In this document: positions 44,713-52,792 of the stretch, in pieces
Layout: each line of letters begins with the position of its first letter
How positions within the stretch are numbered: the stretch's first letter is position 1
Assembly: GCA_963851325.1 (NCBI GenBank)
Contig: CAWKOR010000001.1
Coordinates: 1,426,001 to 1,490,000, forward strand
Origin: DATGKG01 sp963851325
GTDB taxonomy: Bacteria > Desulfobacterota > Binatia > Binatales > Binataceae
Reading direction: 5' to 3'
Length of the DNA: 64,000 nucleotides
Made by a program: the position numbers and the translations under genes
The notes under the pieces: generated by a model
Seen by the model: only the letters and a program-made list of their open reading frames with translations
What the model was told of the DNA's origin: nothing
Databases searched by the model: none

Positions 44713-45273
44713 ATGGCGCTGCTACCGTATGTCGACGAAACCAAGGCTCCTGAGAAGACTCGCGAGATACTCAATCGCGGCAACATCAAAATGAACGTCG
44801 CACGGATGATCGCCAACTCCGACGCCGCCTTCTATCCGTTCTCGATGCTCGGCAATTCGCTCCTCACGCGCTCCAAGCTCGACGCCAAGCTGCGCGAAAT
44901 CGCCATCCTGCGGACTGCCAAGGTGAGCAAATCGGTTTACGAATGGACCCAGCATGTGCCGATTGCGAAGGCGGTTGGCGTCAGCGAGGCGCAAATCGCT
45001 GCGATGGACCATCCCGAGAAGGCGACCTGCTTCAATGAAGTGGAGAGCCTGGTCATCAAGTTCACCGATGAGGTCGCGCGCAACGTGAAGGGAAGCCCGG
45101 CAACAGTCGCGCAATTGAAGAGGCATATGGGCGCGACCGAGATCGTCGAGCTGGTGCTGTCGATCGGATTCTGGGGAATGGTTGCGCGATTGCTGGAGAC
45201 CACCGAGGTCGACCTCGAGGACTTCGCCGGCAAGGTCAACCTGCTCCAGACCGCGTTCGCACCGCGCAGCTAA
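44713..45273 (+). CDS. Carboxymuconolactone decarboxylase-family protein
   Basis: 186 aa with a good GGGAGGACACTGCG ribosome-binding site. The CMD/AhpD fold is shown by LREIAILRTAKVSKSVYEWTQHVPIAKAVG, the core motif of the YEW-QH subgroup; the two redox cysteines of AhpD are absent, so peroxidase activity like AhpD is unlikely. Members include gamma-carboxymuconolactone decarboxylases, but many have unknown roles. Not clearly in an operon; 71 bp from the lipoprotein gene. Confidence 0.85.
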   Translation: MALLPYVDETKAPEKTREILNRGNIKMNVARMIANSDAAFYPFSMLGNSLLTRSKLDAKLREIAILRTAKVSKSVYEWTQHVPIAKAVGVSEAQIAAMDHPEKATCFNEVESLVIKFTDEVARNVKGSPATVAQLKRHMGATEIVELVLSIGFWGMVARLLETTEVDLEDFAGKVNLLQTAFAPRS

Positions 45274-45351
45274 GCGTCCCCGCCAATCGGCGCAGAAGGA
45301 CCGCCCATAAACCAGCGGCTGCGGTGGTGATTCAACCCGATCTCAACCCAA

Positions 45352-45396
45352 GCGATGTATATATTACCTACAAATTGTAGGTATTCTATACATCGC
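45352..45396. repeat. 45-bp AT-rich dyad, possible operator
   Basis: Outer arms GCGATGTATA (45352-45361) and TATACATCGC (45387-45396) and inner arms TACCTACAA (45365-45373) and TTGTAGGTA (45375-45383) share one centre at 45374; of 22 possible pairs only two fail. It is far richer in A/T than the surrounding DNA and lies between convergent genes. Confidence 0.8.
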
Positions 45397-45397
45397 G

Positions 45398-45422
45398 ATG
45401 CGGCAGGTGGTCCCTGCCGCAT
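45398..45422. terminator. Hairpin between convergent genes
   Basis: ATGCGGCAGG (45398-45407), a 5-nt loop, CCTGCCGCAT (45413-45422). No T-run, but the position (directly after the dyad and between two converging genes) fits a terminator or processed 3' end. Confidence 0.45.
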
Positions 45423-45463
45423 TCGCATCAAGCATTTATGGCTGGATTATCGAGGGGCGACGC

Positions 45464-46066
45464 CTAGGCGCGCGCTTTGCGCAGCTTCGACCGCGAGCGC
45501 GAGGCTGCCCGCGCAGGCTCGCTCTTGCGCCGGCCGTTCATGACCGCCGGCTTGGCGACATGCTTCACTTCGAGCACCGGGGCAACCGCGATGGGCGCCG
45601 GCTGACGCTCGGACTCGGGTAGCAGTGCCTCGGCTTCGGCCAGCGCCTGCTGTTGGGCGCGTTCTTCATTGCGACGCTGGATCGCGATGAGCTTCTTTTC
45701 CTTCCAGCGGCGCAAACCATTGCGCATATACTCGGCGTTGATGTCGAGCATGTCGCAGACGTTGTCGAAGGAGAACACCCAGCGCTTGTCTTCCAACGCG
45801 ATCCACTCATCGGCGTCGCGGAACAGCCGCTGACCCTTGTTGGTGGACGAATCGATGCACTTCATGAAGCACTCGACCGCGTCTTCGAGCACGCTCAGAA
45901 TCAGGCGCTTCTCGCCTTCAAGGAGATGCTTACGCCGCATCGCCTCGAAGTACTGAATCGGCAGAAGGGTGTCAGGCTCGAATAGCCCCGGCAACTTCTC
46001 GTCTAGAGTTTCCTTTTCCATTTTTCCTTTTTCCTGGTCAGCCCTCAGGTCCTCACTGGTCGCCAT
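45464..46066 (-). CDS. Conserved protein of unknown function downstream of the isc operon
   Basis: 200 aa from the ATG at 46066 with AGGAGG 8 nt upstream (a GTG three codons earlier overlaps that site). A central part (about 35-125) is helical: LSVLEDAVECFMKCID, DADEWIALEDKRWVFSFDNVCDMLDINAEYMRNGLRRW in outline; the last piece looks like a helix-turn-helix. The Pro/Ala-rich linker and an Arg/Lys/Ser-rich tail suggest nucleic-acid binding. I recall similar proteins in deltaproteobacteria without known function. It follows iscX by 63 bp on the same strand, with a minus-strand T-run between. Confidence 0.6.
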   Translation of the reverse strand: MATSEDLRADQEKGKMEKETLDEKLPGLFEPDTLLPIQYFEAMRRKHLLEGEKRLILSVLEDAVECFMKCIDSSTNKGQRLFRDADEWIALEDKRWVFSFDNVCDMLDINAEYMRNGLRRWKEKKLIAIQRRNEERAQQQALAEAEALLPESERQPAPIAVAPVLEVKHVAKPAVMNGRRKSEPARAASRSRSKLRKARA

Positions 46067-46129
46067 CCGCCCCACCTCCTGAAAGGTCGTCTAAGAGACG
46101 CAAAAGCTCTTTCTTTTATTCAAAAAAAT

Positions 46130-46354
46130 CTATTCTGCGTCGTCTCCGTATTGCTCCTTATAAATTTCGTTCCAGGCCATTTGGATGGCCTCGAGTTTTC
46201 CTTCCGTGCTGCCGGTCGGCTCGTCGTCAAATTCGTCGAGGTCGATGACCCATTGCCTCAGGTCGGTAAAGCGAACGTCGAGCGGATTGAGGCCGGGATG
46301 ATTCTCGATAAGAACCTCCGCGATGTCTTCCGCTTGATCCCACTTCAGTCCCAT
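46130..46354 (-). CDS. iscX: Fe-S assembly protein IscX
   Basis: 74 aa, a small acidic helical protein with the N-terminal MGLKWDQAEDIAE and the central VRFTDLRQWVIDLDEFDD that match IscX (YfhJ) closely; E. coli IscX is 66 aa. It binds IscS and modulates iron supply or cysteine desulphurase activity. Last gene of the classical isc set here, 26 bp after hscA. Confidence 0.93.
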   Translation of the reverse strand: MGLKWDQAEDIAEVLIENHPGLNPLDVRFTDLRQWVIDLDEFDDEPTGSTEGKLEAIQMAWNEIYKEQYGDDAE

Positions 46355-46380
46355 CGGACTACGCCTCTAAAGCTAAGTCG

Positions 46381-48261
46381 TTATGCCAGTTCTTCAACTG
46401 ACTTTTTTTCCAATGCCTGCTTAATCGCAGCGTCCATAATCCGTTCCGCGAACGGAGTCGTCGCCGTGTTCAGGTCTTCGACTAATTTCGCGATTTGTTC
46501 GCGATCGGTGCCCTTTTCCGCCTCCGCCAGCCGCCCCGCCATCTCGTCGATCGCTGCGCGCTCGTCTGCCTCCATCAGGTGGCCCCATTCCGCGAGCTGT
46601 TTTCGCAGAGCAGCCAGGATCTGATGGGCGTCGTTGCGAGCTACGATGAGCAGGCGCTCCTCGAGGTCCTGCTCGCCTAAATCGATAGCCTCTTCGAGCA
46701 TCTTTTCGATTTCATCGTCGGTCAGCCCATAACTGGGCTTCACATCCACCGAATGCTCGCGGCCCGTGCGCTCGTCGCGCGCCGTCACATTAAGTATCCC
46801 GTTTGCATCGATGAGGAAAGTGACCGCGATCTTCGGATATCCCGCCGGCTGGGGCTCCAGGGGGCCTAATTTGAACCGCGCCAGGCTCCGGGAATCCTTC
46901 GCCATCTCGCGTTCACCTTGCAAAACATGGACATCGACGTGGGTTTGATTGTCCACCGCGGTGGTGAACATCTCGGTTACGCTGGTCGGGATGGTCGTAT
47001 TCCTGTGGATAATTCTTTCCATTACCCCGCCGATAGTCTCGATTCCGAGCGACAGCGGGACCACGTCGAGCAGCAACATGTCGTGTTGGGTGCCCATCAG
47101 GACGCTCGCCTGAACCGCCGCCCCCAGAGCCACAACCTCATCCGGGTTGATAGTGCATAGCGGCTCGCGGCCGAACATCGTGGCGACCGCGTGCCGCACC
47201 ATCGGCATACGCGTCGAGCCGCCGACCAGAACCACCGCATCGATTTGCGAGGGGTCGAGTTTCGCATCTTTGAGCGCGAGGCTGCATCGCTCCAGCGTGC
47301 GATCGATAAATGGTTTGGCCAGCTGCTCGAGATGCTCGCGGGTCAGCTTCTCGCGCAGGCTCAGATCCGGCGGTATCTCAAGTATTAGTTCGGTTGCATC
47401 GGACTCGGTAAGTTTTTTCTTGGCGTCCTCGGCCAGGCGCCGCGCACTGTTCCAGATATGCCGCTCGTTGCGGATGCTTTCGGGCAAATCGCCTAGCAGC
47501 CAGTTCACGATCGCCGCATCGATGTCGTCGCCGCCCAGATGCGTATCGCCATTGGTCGAAAGGACCTCGAATACCCCGCCCTTCACATTGAGGATGGATA
47601 TGTCGAAGGTGCCCCCGCCGAAGTCATAAACCGCGACGTGCCCCTCGGCGAGCTTTTGTAATCCGTACGCGAGCGATGCCGCGGTCGGCTCGTTCACCAG
47701 ACGCAAAACCTCGAGGCCGGCAAGCCGACCTGCATCCTTGGTGGCCTGACGCTGCCCATCGTTGAAGTAGGCGGGCACCGTAATGACCACCCGCTCGACT
47801 CTTTGGCCCGCCGTCGCGGCTTCGGCGCGATGCTTGAGCGCGCGCAAAATCTCGGCAGAAATTTGTGACGGCGTATAACTGCGCTTGCCGACCGCAAATC
47901 GCGCAACCGGTCCTGTTAGATCGGCGAATGCGTAGCGCGCCTGATCCTCGGGCGCGACCTCGCTGCTCCCCAAGCCCATGTAGCGCTTGACCGAGCGAAT
48001 CACGGCGCCCATGTCGCCGCCGGAAAAGCCGGTCGCATGGATGACGCCGTCGTTCTTGAGCGCGAGGCGCGGCTCGACCTCGATCGCCTGATCGCCGACG
48101 CTGACCTCGCCATCGGGCGCGATCGCGACCACCGAGGGCAGGATCGTCGCTCCGGTTTCGGGATCCGGAATCACGCGCGCAGCGTCACCATCCATCACGG
48201 CGATTAGGCTGTTGGTGGTCCCGAGATCTATTCCGAAAATTTTGGCCGAAAATTCTGCCAT
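46381..48261 (-). CDS. hscA: Fe-S assembly chaperone HscA (Hsp70 family)
   Basis: 626 aa, Hsp70 fold: FGIDLGTTNSLIAVM and the phosphate-2 loop VYDFGGGTFDISIL, NEPTAASLAYG and LVGGSTRMPMVRHAV in the ATPase domain, then a substrate domain with ETIGGVMERIIHRNTTIP. Gene order next to hscB, iscU and iscX identifies it as HscA rather than DnaK, and HscA length (about 616) agrees. With HscB it releases the [2Fe-2S] cluster from IscU, recognising the LPPVK motif. 13 bp after hscB. Confidence 0.95.
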   Translation of the reverse strand: MAEFSAKIFGIDLGTTNSLIAVMDGDAARVIPDPETGATILPSVVAIAPDGEVSVGDQAIEVEPRLALKNDGVIHATGFSGGDMGAVIRSVKRYMGLGSSEVAPEDQARYAFADLTGPVARFAVGKRSYTPSQISAEILRALKHRAEAATAGQRVERVVITVPAYFNDGQRQATKDAGRLAGLEVLRLVNEPTAASLAYGLQKLAEGHVAVYDFGGGTFDISILNVKGGVFEVLSTNGDTHLGGDDIDAAIVNWLLGDLPESIRNERHIWNSARRLAEDAKKKLTESDATELILEIPPDLSLREKLTREHLEQLAKPFIDRTLERCSLALKDAKLDPSQIDAVVLVGGSTRMPMVRHAVATMFGREPLCTINPDEVVALGAAVQASVLMGTQHDMLLLDVVPLSLGIETIGGVMERIIHRNTTIPTSVTEMFTTAVDNQTHVDVHVLQGEREMAKDSRSLARFKLGPLEPQPAGYPKIAVTFLIDANGILNVTARDERTGREHSVDVKPSYGLTDDEIEKMLEEAIDLGEQDLEERLLIVARNDAHQILAALRKQLAEWGHLMEADERAAIDEMAGRLAEAEKGTDREQIAKLVEDLNTATTPFAERIMDAAIKQALEKKSVEELA

Positions 48262-48274
48262 CGTTAATTAGACG

Positions 48275-48931
48275 TTACGCCGCCCGCAAGGTTTCCAACC
48301 CGCGATCGATATCGCGGAGCAAGGTTCTTATGTATGCGATTTTGGACAGGATCGTTTTCAGGTTTGCGACCAGGTTCGGTTTATTGTCGCCGTTGCTATC
48401 AGTAGACGCGTCCCAGCGCGAAAAGTTGCGAGCCAACTGCGCGCCGAGGTCGCCGATCGCCGCGGAAAGCTCGGCGCGCCGCTTTTCGACTTCATTGCTC
48501 AGCTCGATCGCTGCATCACCGCTGGCGTTACGTAAGTCGGCGAGCTGCTCCTGGACTTCGAAAACAGTCTCTGCCAGCTCCGGCGGAACGCTTTTGTTAT
48601 TCTCCGCCAGCTTCTCGCCGTGGAGCTCCAGCCAGTAGAGCCCGCGCGCGACGGGGTCGCGCAAAGTGCGATAGCTGCGGGTGAGGAGCGCCGTGCCGGA
48701 CAGGCTAAGCGCGCGGACGTTGGGCGCGCTCGAAGCGAAGCGGTCGGGATGAATCCTGCGCCCCAGCTCGTGATAAGCGGCCTCGAGCGCGGATGCATCG
48801 AGGGTCAGTTTGCGCGGAAATCCAAGCGCGCCGAAGTAATCCAGATCGGCGGGAACCGGCAGCGGGCTGCCGCACTGATCGCAAATCAAGCGCGGCTCCT
48901 GCGGCCGCGCGCATGAAGGACATTTGATCAT
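48275..48931 (-). CDS. hscB: Co-chaperone HscB with N-terminal zinc-finger
   Basis: 218 aa, against about 171 in E. coli. The J domain has RRIHPDRF with the HPD motif, and a C-terminal helical domain for IscU binding follows. The extra N-terminus holds CPSCARPQEPRLICDQCG, a four-cysteine zinc-ribbon-like knuckle also known in eukaryotic HSCB but not in E. coli. Between iscA and this gene is a 112-bp gap with no ferredoxin gene. Delivers IscU to HscA. Confidence 0.92.
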   Translation of the reverse strand: MIKCPSCARPQEPRLICDQCGSPLPVPADLDYFGALGFPRKLTLDASALEAAYHELGRRIHPDRFASSAPNVRALSLSGTALLTRSYRTLRDPVARGLYWLELHGEKLAENNKSVPPELAETVFEVQEQLADLRNASGDAAIELSNEVEKRRAELSAAIGDLGAQLARNFSRWDASTDSNGDNKPNLVANLKTILSKIAYIRTLLRDIDRGLETLRAA

Positions 48932-49043
48932 TTTTCGAGGTGTGTTTTTCTATAAGGCCGAATTTCCCGCCCGCCCCAACTTGCCTCGTTCGGTACCAGC
49001 GGAGGCGCCGTCACTGACGCATTGTTCCGCCGGCATGGAATGC

Positions 49044-49361
49044 CTAAACGACGAACGATTCACCACATCCACAACTTCGCTTGACGTTCGGATTGACCAG
49101 CTTGAAGCCGGCCGACATTAACTCTTCCGAATAATCCAGCTCTGAGCCGTTCAAATACAAAAAGCTTTTTTTGTCAACAATCAGTTTGGCGCCGTCGCGC
49201 TCGAAAATCTTGTCGCGCTCCTTGGCCGAGTCGATTTCCATCCGATACGACAGCCCCGAGCATCCGCCGCCGACCACTTTTACGCGCAGTCCGGCCTCGT
49301 CGCCCTTCTCGGCAACCAGCGTCTTGATTTTACGAACTGCGTTTTCCGACAGCGTCAGCAT
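49044..49361 (-). CDS. iscA: Fe-S carrier IscA
   Basis: 105 aa, the A-type carrier fold with VVGGGCSGL and the C-terminal CGCG, giving the three conserved cysteines. Moves or inserts Fe-S clusters. 6 bp after iscU on the same strand. Confidence 0.95.
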   Translation of the reverse strand: MLTLSENAVRKIKTLVAEKGDEAGLRVKVVGGGCSGLSYRMEIDSAKERDKIFERDGAKLIVDKKSFLYLNGSELDYSEELMSAGFKLVNPNVKRSCGCGESFVV

Positions 49362-49367
49362 CGATAC

Positions 49368-49793
49368 TTACTTCGCCTGCGCCTTCTCGGGGGTCGCCTC
49401 AGCCTCGCCGGGTTCACCCTTACGCTTGCGCCAATCGGTGATCGCGGCCTTAATGGCATCTTCGGCGAGCACCGAGCAATGGATCTTCACCGGCGGCAGG
49501 TTCAATTCTTTGACGATGACGGTGTTCTTAATCGTCATCGCTTCGTCGATATGTTTGCCCTTGACCAGCTCGGTGACATAGCTGGAGCTGGCAATCGCAC
49601 TACCACATCCGAAGGTCTTGAACTTGGCATCCTGGATCACGCCGAGATCGTCGATCTTCAGTTGCAGCTTCATCACGTCGCCGCATTCCGGCGCGCCGAC
49701 GATTCCGGTGCCGACATCGGCGGCATTCTTGTCGAAGCTGCCGACATTGCGGGGATTGTTGTAGTGGTCAAGAACTTTTTCTGAGTAAGCCAT
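49368..49793 (-). CDS. iscU: Fe-S cluster scaffold IscU
   Basis: 141 aa. Cluster ligands are visible in APECGD (with the Asp39-like acid), FGCGSAIASSSY and HCSVLAEDAI, and the HscA-recognition motif LPPVK precedes the third Cys. The first 125 residues match IscU; an acidic/Ala-rich tail of about 16 residues is extra. 21 bp after iscS. Confidence 0.96.
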   Translation of the reverse strand: MAYSEKVLDHYNNPRNVGSFDKNAADVGTGIVGAPECGDVMKLQLKIDDLGVIQDAKFKTFGCGSAIASSSYVTELVKGKHIDEAMTIKNTVIVKELNLPPVKIHCSVLAEDAIKAAITDWRKRKGEPGEAEATPEKAQAK

Positions 49794-49814
49794 GCTGTGC
49801 TCTCCGTCCGCCCC

Positions 49815-51035
49815 TTATTCCGCCTTCCATTGGACGGATTTCAGATCGATTCCCTCTTTCGCCATCTCGTACAGCGGCGACATTTCGCGCAGCCGATTCA
49901 CTTCTTTCGATACGCGATCGGTCACGTAAGTTACTTCGTCTTCAGTGTTGAAACGCCCGATGCCGAAGCGAATCGAGCTGTGCGCGAGTTCCTCATTCAC
50001 ACCGAGCGCCCGAATTACATACGACGGTTCCAGCGTTGCGGACGTGCAGGCCGAACCCGAGCTGACCGCGATATCGTTGATACCCATCAGCAGCGACTCG
50101 CCTTCGACATACGCAAAGCTGACATTGAGGTTTCCGGGAAGCCGTTCTGTGGGATGCCCATTGAGATAAATCTCGTCGAGGCGCTCGAACAGCCCCGCCT
50201 GCAGCTTGTTGCGCAGGTCGAGGAGCTTCTGGTTGTCCTCGGCCATATCCTGCTGCGCGATTTCGCAGGCTTTGCCGAAGCCGACGATACCGGTGACGTT
50301 CAGGGTCCCGGAACGCATCCCACGCTCGTGCCCGCCGCCGTCGATAATCGGCGTCAGGCGCACCCGCGGACCTTTGGAGCGAACCCACAGCGCACCGACG
50401 CCCTTGGGGCCGTAGATCTTGTGCCCACTCATCGCGAGCAGATCGATGCCGTCCTTTTCCGCGTCAACCGGAATCTTGCCGACCGCCTGGACCGCATCGC
50501 AGTGGAAGATGACGCCCTTCTCTTTCGCAATCTTGCCGATCTCGCGAATCGGATGAATGGTGCCGATCTCGTTGTTGGCGTACATGATCGAGATGAGCAC
50601 GGTCTTGTCGGTAATCGCCTTGCGAACTTCATCCGGGTCGACCATTCCGTACTTGTCGACCTTGAGATAGGTCACGGTCGCCTTGCCATTGCGCTCCAGG
50701 GTGCGGCAACTGTCGAGCACCGCCTTATGCTCGGTGACGCAGGTGATGATGTGGTTACCCTTGTCCTTGTAGAACTCCAGCACGCCCTTGATCGCGAGAT
50801 TGTCCGATTCAGTGGCTCCGCTGGTGAAAATGATCTCCTTGGACTTGCCGCCAATGATCGCCGCGATCTGGTTACGTGCGCGATCGACCGCCTCTTCCGC
50901 CTCCCAGCCGAAACTATGGTTGCGGCTGGCAGCGTTGCCGAACTTCTCGGTGAAGTACGGCAGCATCGTTTCCATCACGCGCGGATCGACCGGAGTCGTG
51001 GCGTGATTATCCATGTAGATGGGCAACTTGGGCAT
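49815..51035 (-). CDS. iscS: Cysteine desulphurase IscS
   Basis: 406 aa, PLP enzyme that provides persulphide sulphur. The N-terminal MDNHATTPVDPRV, the FTSGATESDNLAIKG stretch, the PLP Lys in SGHKIYGPKGVGAL and the mobile-loop catalytic Cys in SSGSACTS identify group I desulphurases. AGGAAG precedes the ATG; a sigma70-like promoter lies about 50 bp upstream. First gene of the operon; iscR is not present. Confidence 0.97.
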   Translation of the reverse strand: MPKLPIYMDNHATTPVDPRVMETMLPYFTEKFGNAASRNHSFGWEAEEAVDRARNQIAAIIGGKSKEIIFTSGATESDNLAIKGVLEFYKDKGNHIITCVTEHKAVLDSCRTLERNGKATVTYLKVDKYGMVDPDEVRKAITDKTVLISIMYANNEIGTIHPIREIGKIAKEKGVIFHCDAVQAVGKIPVDAEKDGIDLLAMSGHKIYGPKGVGALWVRSKGPRVRLTPIIDGGGHERGMRSGTLNVTGIVGFGKACEIAQQDMAEDNQKLLDLRNKLQAGLFERLDEIYLNGHPTERLPGNLNVSFAYVEGESLLMGINDIAVSSGSACTSATLEPSYVIRALGVNEELAHSSIRFGIGRFNTEDEVTYVTDRVSKEVNRLREMSPLYEMAKEGIDLKSVQWKAE

Positions 51036-51086
51036 CGCTTACTTCCTGCGACAATACTCGCAAATAATAGTGGACCTTACAAGTCG

Positions 51087-51115
51087 AATATAGCCACTCC
51101 GGAGCCCATCTTCAA
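51087..51115 (-). promoter_or_regulatory. Putative sigma70-type promoter of the isc operon
   Basis: Minus-strand TTGAAG (51115-51110), 17-bp spacer, TATATT (51092-51087). The spacer contains the palindrome CTCCGGAG. Start expected near 51080, leaving a leader of about 45 nt before iscS. No IscR gene is in the window, so how it senses Fe-S status is open. Confidence 0.6.
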
Positions 51116-51239
51116 CGGAACTTCAATGGAAACAAGGGCATTGAGGCGACGAGTGAAATAGTCGACGATACCGGTCTATTAAGGCCAACCGCGATCGATG
51201 TCAAGCGAGATTAAGCCGAACTGATGCGGACATACGCCA

Positions 51240-51728
51240 TCAAGTGGGTTTGTTTTTGAGGATCAGCAGGCGTTCGTGGTTATAATCCTCGAAGCCGAAT
51301 TTGTACCACGCCGACGACCCGATCCAGTTGCGGTGAATGACCCCGAGGCTTATGTGCGTCATGCCCTTTTCGCGGAACCACTCGCGCGCCTCGTCGAGCA
51401 TCTGTCCCATCAGCCTCTGCCCCCGCCATGCTTCCTCGAGGAAGGCGTGCGCTATGTAACCCCAAACCGCCGGTATGCGCGCATCGCGATAGCGACGCAG
51501 ATGTATCCATAGATACCCGACCAATTTGCCATCGCCCGAATCGGCCACCCATACGGCATGATGGTCGCGCTTGAGCACGACCGCGAGCCATTCGGCCGAA
51601 TTGCGGATGATGTCCCAGTCATAGCGGACGCGCTCATCGACGGATTCGTGATAGGCGGCGATTCCCTGCACCAGGCGAGCTAGTTCCGGAACATCGGCAT
51701 CCACGGCGCGACGAATTTCAGGTGGCAT
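51240..51728 (-). CDS. GNAT-family N-acetyltransferase
   Basis: 162 aa from the ATG at 51728; the same frame is open to 52013 only because it reads through a dispersed repeat, so the longer form is rejected. GNAT core: IRRAVDADVPELARLVQ at the start, VWVADSGDGKLVGYLWI, AHAFLEEAWRGQRLMGQML with the acetyl-CoA loop (R-x2-R-L/M-G), then GVIHRNWIGSSAWYKFGF. The last codons (NKPT) are encoded by a copy of the second dispersed-repeat family. Substrate unknown. Confidence 0.85.
   Translation of the reverse strand: MPPEIRRAVDADVPELARLVQGIAAYHESVDERVRYDWDIIRNSAEWLAVVLKRDHHAVWVADSGDGKLVGYLWIHLRRYRDARIPAVWGYIAHAFLEEAWRGQRLMGQMLDEAREWFREKGMTHISLGVIHRNWIGSSAWYKFGFEDYNHERLLILKNKPT
51243..51258. repeat. 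Isolated start oligomer of the second repeat family
   Basis: AGTGGGTTTGTTTTTG, identical to the beginning of the units at 17193 and 17361, and overlapping the last codons of the GNAT gene. Confidence 0.8.
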
Positions 51729-51739
51729 AGGAATCAGAC

Positions 51740-51825
51740 ATAACCACAAAGGCACAGAGACACAAAGGTAAGAAAAGATGCGATCCGTTTCCGAACTTCG
51801 TGTCTCTGTGTCTCCGTGGTTAATT
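51740..51825. repeat. Dispersed palindromic intergenic repeat, copy B (short form)
   Basis: Left arm from about 51741 TAACCACAAAGGCACAGAG, right arm about 51797-51824 ending CTCCGTGGTTAAT, its near-complement. Lacks the inner hairpin module of copies A and C. Lies 11 bp upstream of the GNAT start. Confidence 0.85.
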
Positions 51826-51838
51826 ACCTCTTCTCCGC

Positions 51839-52147
51839 TTAGAAGGGACCGCGATTCGAAGCATCGAAGACCAACTCCAGCAGCTTGCGTTCGCTGCGGA
51901 TGGATTTCAGCGCGTACTCGCGAGTCATTTCGAAGTCGCGCTCGATCCAGTGCACCAGCTTGGCGAGTAGTTCTTCGGGAGCGGAAGCGGCCAGCCGCCG
52001 GTCGATGCGGCATTGGAGGGCAATCTTCTCGATGCCGTCACGACGTTCCAGACTCAATGTCAGTAAGGTGGCGTCGGCGAGCATCTGAGGTTCTTTGGCG
52101 AGGGTCAGGAGGTAGGGCCCGCGCGAGGTTTTCAGCTCAAATGTCAC
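51839..52147 (-). CDS. Small protein of unknown function
   Basis: 102 aa from a GTG at 52147; the ribosome-binding site is weak and a shorter start is possible. No recognised family. The protein begins with a beta-rich segment (FELKTSRGPYLLTLAKE) and continues with an alpha-helical, charged part (LLAKLVHWIERDFEMTREYALKSIRSERKLLELVFD in outline). Its composition and codon use look normal for the window, so it is probably real. It sits between repeat copy B and a fragment of the second repeat family. Confidence 0.45.
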   Translation of the reverse strand: MTFELKTSRGPYLLTLAKEPQMLADATLLTLSLERRDGIEKIALQCRIDRRLAASAPEELLAKLVHWIERDFEMTREYALKSIRSERKLLELVFDASNRGPF

Positions 52148-52191
52148 TCAAATTGGCGAGACGGAAATCGAAAGTCCTTTGTTTGCCTGGC

Positions 52192-52214
52192 TTTTTTGGC
52201 TTCGTTTGGTAAAA
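52192..52214. repeat. Isolated ending block of the second repeat family
   Basis: TTTTTGGCTTCGTTTGGTAAAA, matching the end of the units at 17277-17337 and 17473-17532, in the same orientation relative to the fragment at 51243. Confidence 0.8.
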
Positions 52215-52225
52215 CACGCCAATCG

Positions 52226-52705
52226 CTAAGCCGCCGAATTCTTGTGGCGCGGCCTGCCATGGTCGGCATCATTATGGATCAAGCTCTTGATTGCAGTCGC
52301 CAGTGCTTCGCGTTTCACCGGCTTGCTGACGTGTAAATCGGCACCACTCTCGATGGCCCGCTGAACATCTTCTTCGAACGACGACGCGGTGAACGCAATG
52401 ATCGGGGTGCGCGTTACACCATGCGAGCCTTCCCACTGCCTGATCCGCCGGATCGCTTCGTAGCCATCCATCATCGGCATCTGGATGTCCATCAGGATGA
52501 GGTCGTAGTGGACCGCCTTTACCTTTTCGACCGCGACCGCGCCATTTTCCGCCTCGTCGAAATCCAATTGCTCCTGGCGGATATGCTCGCAGATAACCGC
52601 CCGGCTGCTGTCAGAATCCTCGACGATCAATAGTCGCTCGCGGTGCGCCGATTTTGCTTCCTCGGCCGGAGCGGTGGCCGCTTTTGTCGCCTCTGGTTTT
52701 TTCAC
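52226..52705 (-). CDS. Single-domain response regulator
   Basis: 159 aa from the GTG at 52705, preceded by AGGGGGACTCGA; an upstream ATG at 52789 has no such site. After an Ala/Lys-rich N-terminus of about 25 residues the protein is one receiver domain: LLIVEDSDSS acidic pocket, phospho-Asp in DLILMDIQMPMMDG, Thr in IAFTAS and Lys in VSKPVKREAL. The form resembles the receiver of hybrid histidine kinases. There is no output domain and no kinase nearby. 87 bp downstream of the DUF4097-like gene. Confidence 0.9.
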   Translation of the reverse strand: MKKPEATKAATAPAEEAKSAHRERLLIVEDSDSSRAVICEHIRQEQLDFDEAENGAVAVEKVKAVHYDLILMDIQMPMMDGYEAIRRIRQWEGSHGVTRTPIIAFTASSFEEDVQRAIESGADLHVSKPVKREALATAIKSLIHNDADHGRPRHKNSAA

Positions 52706-52792
52706 TCGAGTCCCCCTATCCCATTGTTTACTGATCCGCGCGATGGAGAAAGGGGGCAGTTTACGCCAATTCCGACTCGATGGCGGCAAACT

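Noticed and set aside
48932..49043. A ferredoxin gene between iscA and hscB
   Set aside because: The 112-bp gap is too short and has no Cys pattern.
51729..52013. N-terminal extension of the GNAT gene
   Set aside because: It is translated from repeat copy B and lies outside the GNAT domain; a good ATG follows at 51728.
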